Source of the DNA: Spirochaetota bacterium
GTDB taxonomy: Bacteria; Spirochaetota; Spirochaetia; Treponematales; Breznakiellaceae
Direction: 5' to 3'
NCBI GenBank assembly: GCA_023406985.1
Contig: JAEXTK010000033.1
Coordinates: forward strand, 1 to 38,316
DNA: 38,316 bases
Positions within the stretch are counted from its first letter, which is position 1, and each line of letters starts with the position of its first letter. The notes beneath the pieces are model-generated. The model saw nothing but the letters and a program-made list of their open reading frames with translations. It did no database searches and was not told where the DNA came from. The position numbers and the translations under genes were made by a program. Positions 37,883-38,316 of the stretch are shown piece by piece.

Positions 37883-38316
37883 GGATCCGTCATTCCCCCG
37901 GCGACGCCCGATTTCTCCGGCGCGCTGCCTCCCGTGACCCGCGCGAGCCCGGCGAGGTCGCGATAGGTCTCGATATCGATGAAGCCCGACTCGCGCATGA
38001 GGTCGGCGACGAGGGCGGCCTGTTCCTCCCCCGATTCGACCAGAATTCGCCCCTCCCCGTCAAGCCGCTCGCGGCTTTCCGCGATGAGCCGGCGGATGAG
38101 GTCGAGGCCGTCCGGGCCTCCGTCCAGCGCGAGCGTCGGCTCCCGCCGCACCTCTATCGCCAGGCGGGGGATGACGCCGCTCGGAACGTACGGCGGGTTG
38201 GAGACGATGAGGTCGAAGCGGCCCGGAAGGGCGGCCAACAGGTCGCTTTGGAAGAACCGAATCGCGCCTGCCGGCTCCGGGCTTCCGGCGATCGCGCCGT
38301 CCGCGTGGTCGGCGCG
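37879..38316 (-). CDS. prmC: Peptide chain release factor N5-glutamine methyltransferase, N-terminus beyond window
   Basis: The C-terminal 145 codons of a frame entering from the right edge are present. They contain FDLIVSNPPYVPS, the NPPY motif of Gln/Asn/adenine N-methyltransferases. LALDGGPDGLDLIRRLIAES and a C-terminal RDLAGLARVTGG segment (DL(A/S)G..R in PrmC) identify the PrmC/HemK family. It methylates the GGQ glutamine of RF1 and RF2. The stop overlaps the rel start (ATGA), indicating coupled translation. In many bacteria prfA lies upstream, which cannot be seen here. The very C-terminus (GSAPEKSGVAGGMTDP) looks poorly conserved. Confidence 0.9.
   Translation of the reverse strand, partial: RADHADGAIAGSPEPAGAIRFFQSDLLAALPGRFDLIVSNPPYVPSGVIPRLAIEVRREPTLALDGGPDGLDLIRRLIAESRERLDGEGRILVESGEEQAALVADLMRESGFIDIETYRDLAGLARVTGGSAPEKSGVAGGMTDP

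Overview
The window is a GC-rich bacterial chromosome segment. It carries the core ribosomal-protein and RNA-polymerase gene cluster, followed by a branched-chain amino-acid transport operon and a stringent-response gene. A spirochaete (Spirochaetota, Treponema/Spirochaeta-like) is the best guess. The EF-Tu sequence resembles Treponema EF-Tu as I recall it, including a SAF form of the G5 motif. RpoB carries Asn at the position equivalent to E. coli Ser531, a natural spirochaete trait. tRNA-Trp lies between rpmG and secE, and fusA is absent from the str cluster. This placement rests on recognition, not on a search.

Layout. (1) 1-1049, minus strand: an MFS transporter whose C-terminus runs off the left edge, with a candidate operator pair in its promoter. 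(2) 1149-29922, plus strand: one nearly uninterrupted head-to-tail series. It runs tRNA-Thr, rpmG, tRNA-Trp, secE, nusG, rplK, rplA, rplJ, rplL, rpoB, rpoC, then rpsL, rpsG, tuf, then the S10 genes (rpsJ to rpsQ), the spc genes (rplN to rpmJ) and the alpha genes (rpsM, rpsK, rpsD, rpoA, rplQ). A 58-codon zinc-ribbon gene that I do not recognise comes last, followed by a strong intrinsic terminator. Good sigma70-type promoters lie before tRNA-Thr, rpsL and tuf. (3) 29940-35840, plus strand: livK, a strong stem-loop with a T-run, livHMGF, and a CBS-CBS-ACT sensor-like protein. (4) 35837-38316, minus strand: a bifunctional Rel/SpoT homologue translationally coupled to an upstream prmC (partial). 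Its stop codon overlaps that of the CBS-ACT gene.

How the genes work together. The large cluster supplies ribosomal proteins, the RNA polymerase subunits alpha, beta and beta', EF-Tu, NusG and the SecYE channel core. The liv operon imports branched-chain amino acids, and the ACT-domain protein beside it may sense them. The convergent Rel protein turns amino-acid starvation into (p)ppGpp, which in other bacteria shuts down ribosome synthesis. The biosynthetic machinery, an amino-acid supply system and the starvation alarm are therefore physically adjacent.

The most unusual feature is in the gaps rather than the genes. In the tRNA-to-tuf half, the longer spacers (tRNA-Trp/secE, nusG/rplK, rplJ/rplL, rplL/rpoB, rpoC/rpsL, rpsG/tuf) hold perfect or near-perfect hairpins, often back to back. 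The most striking is a run of six between rplL and rpoB. None is followed by a proper T-run, so they do not look like ordinary terminators. In the S10-spc-alpha half the spacers are mostly a few bases and largely lack them. No insertion sequences, CRISPR arrays, phage genes or clear pseudogenes were seen.
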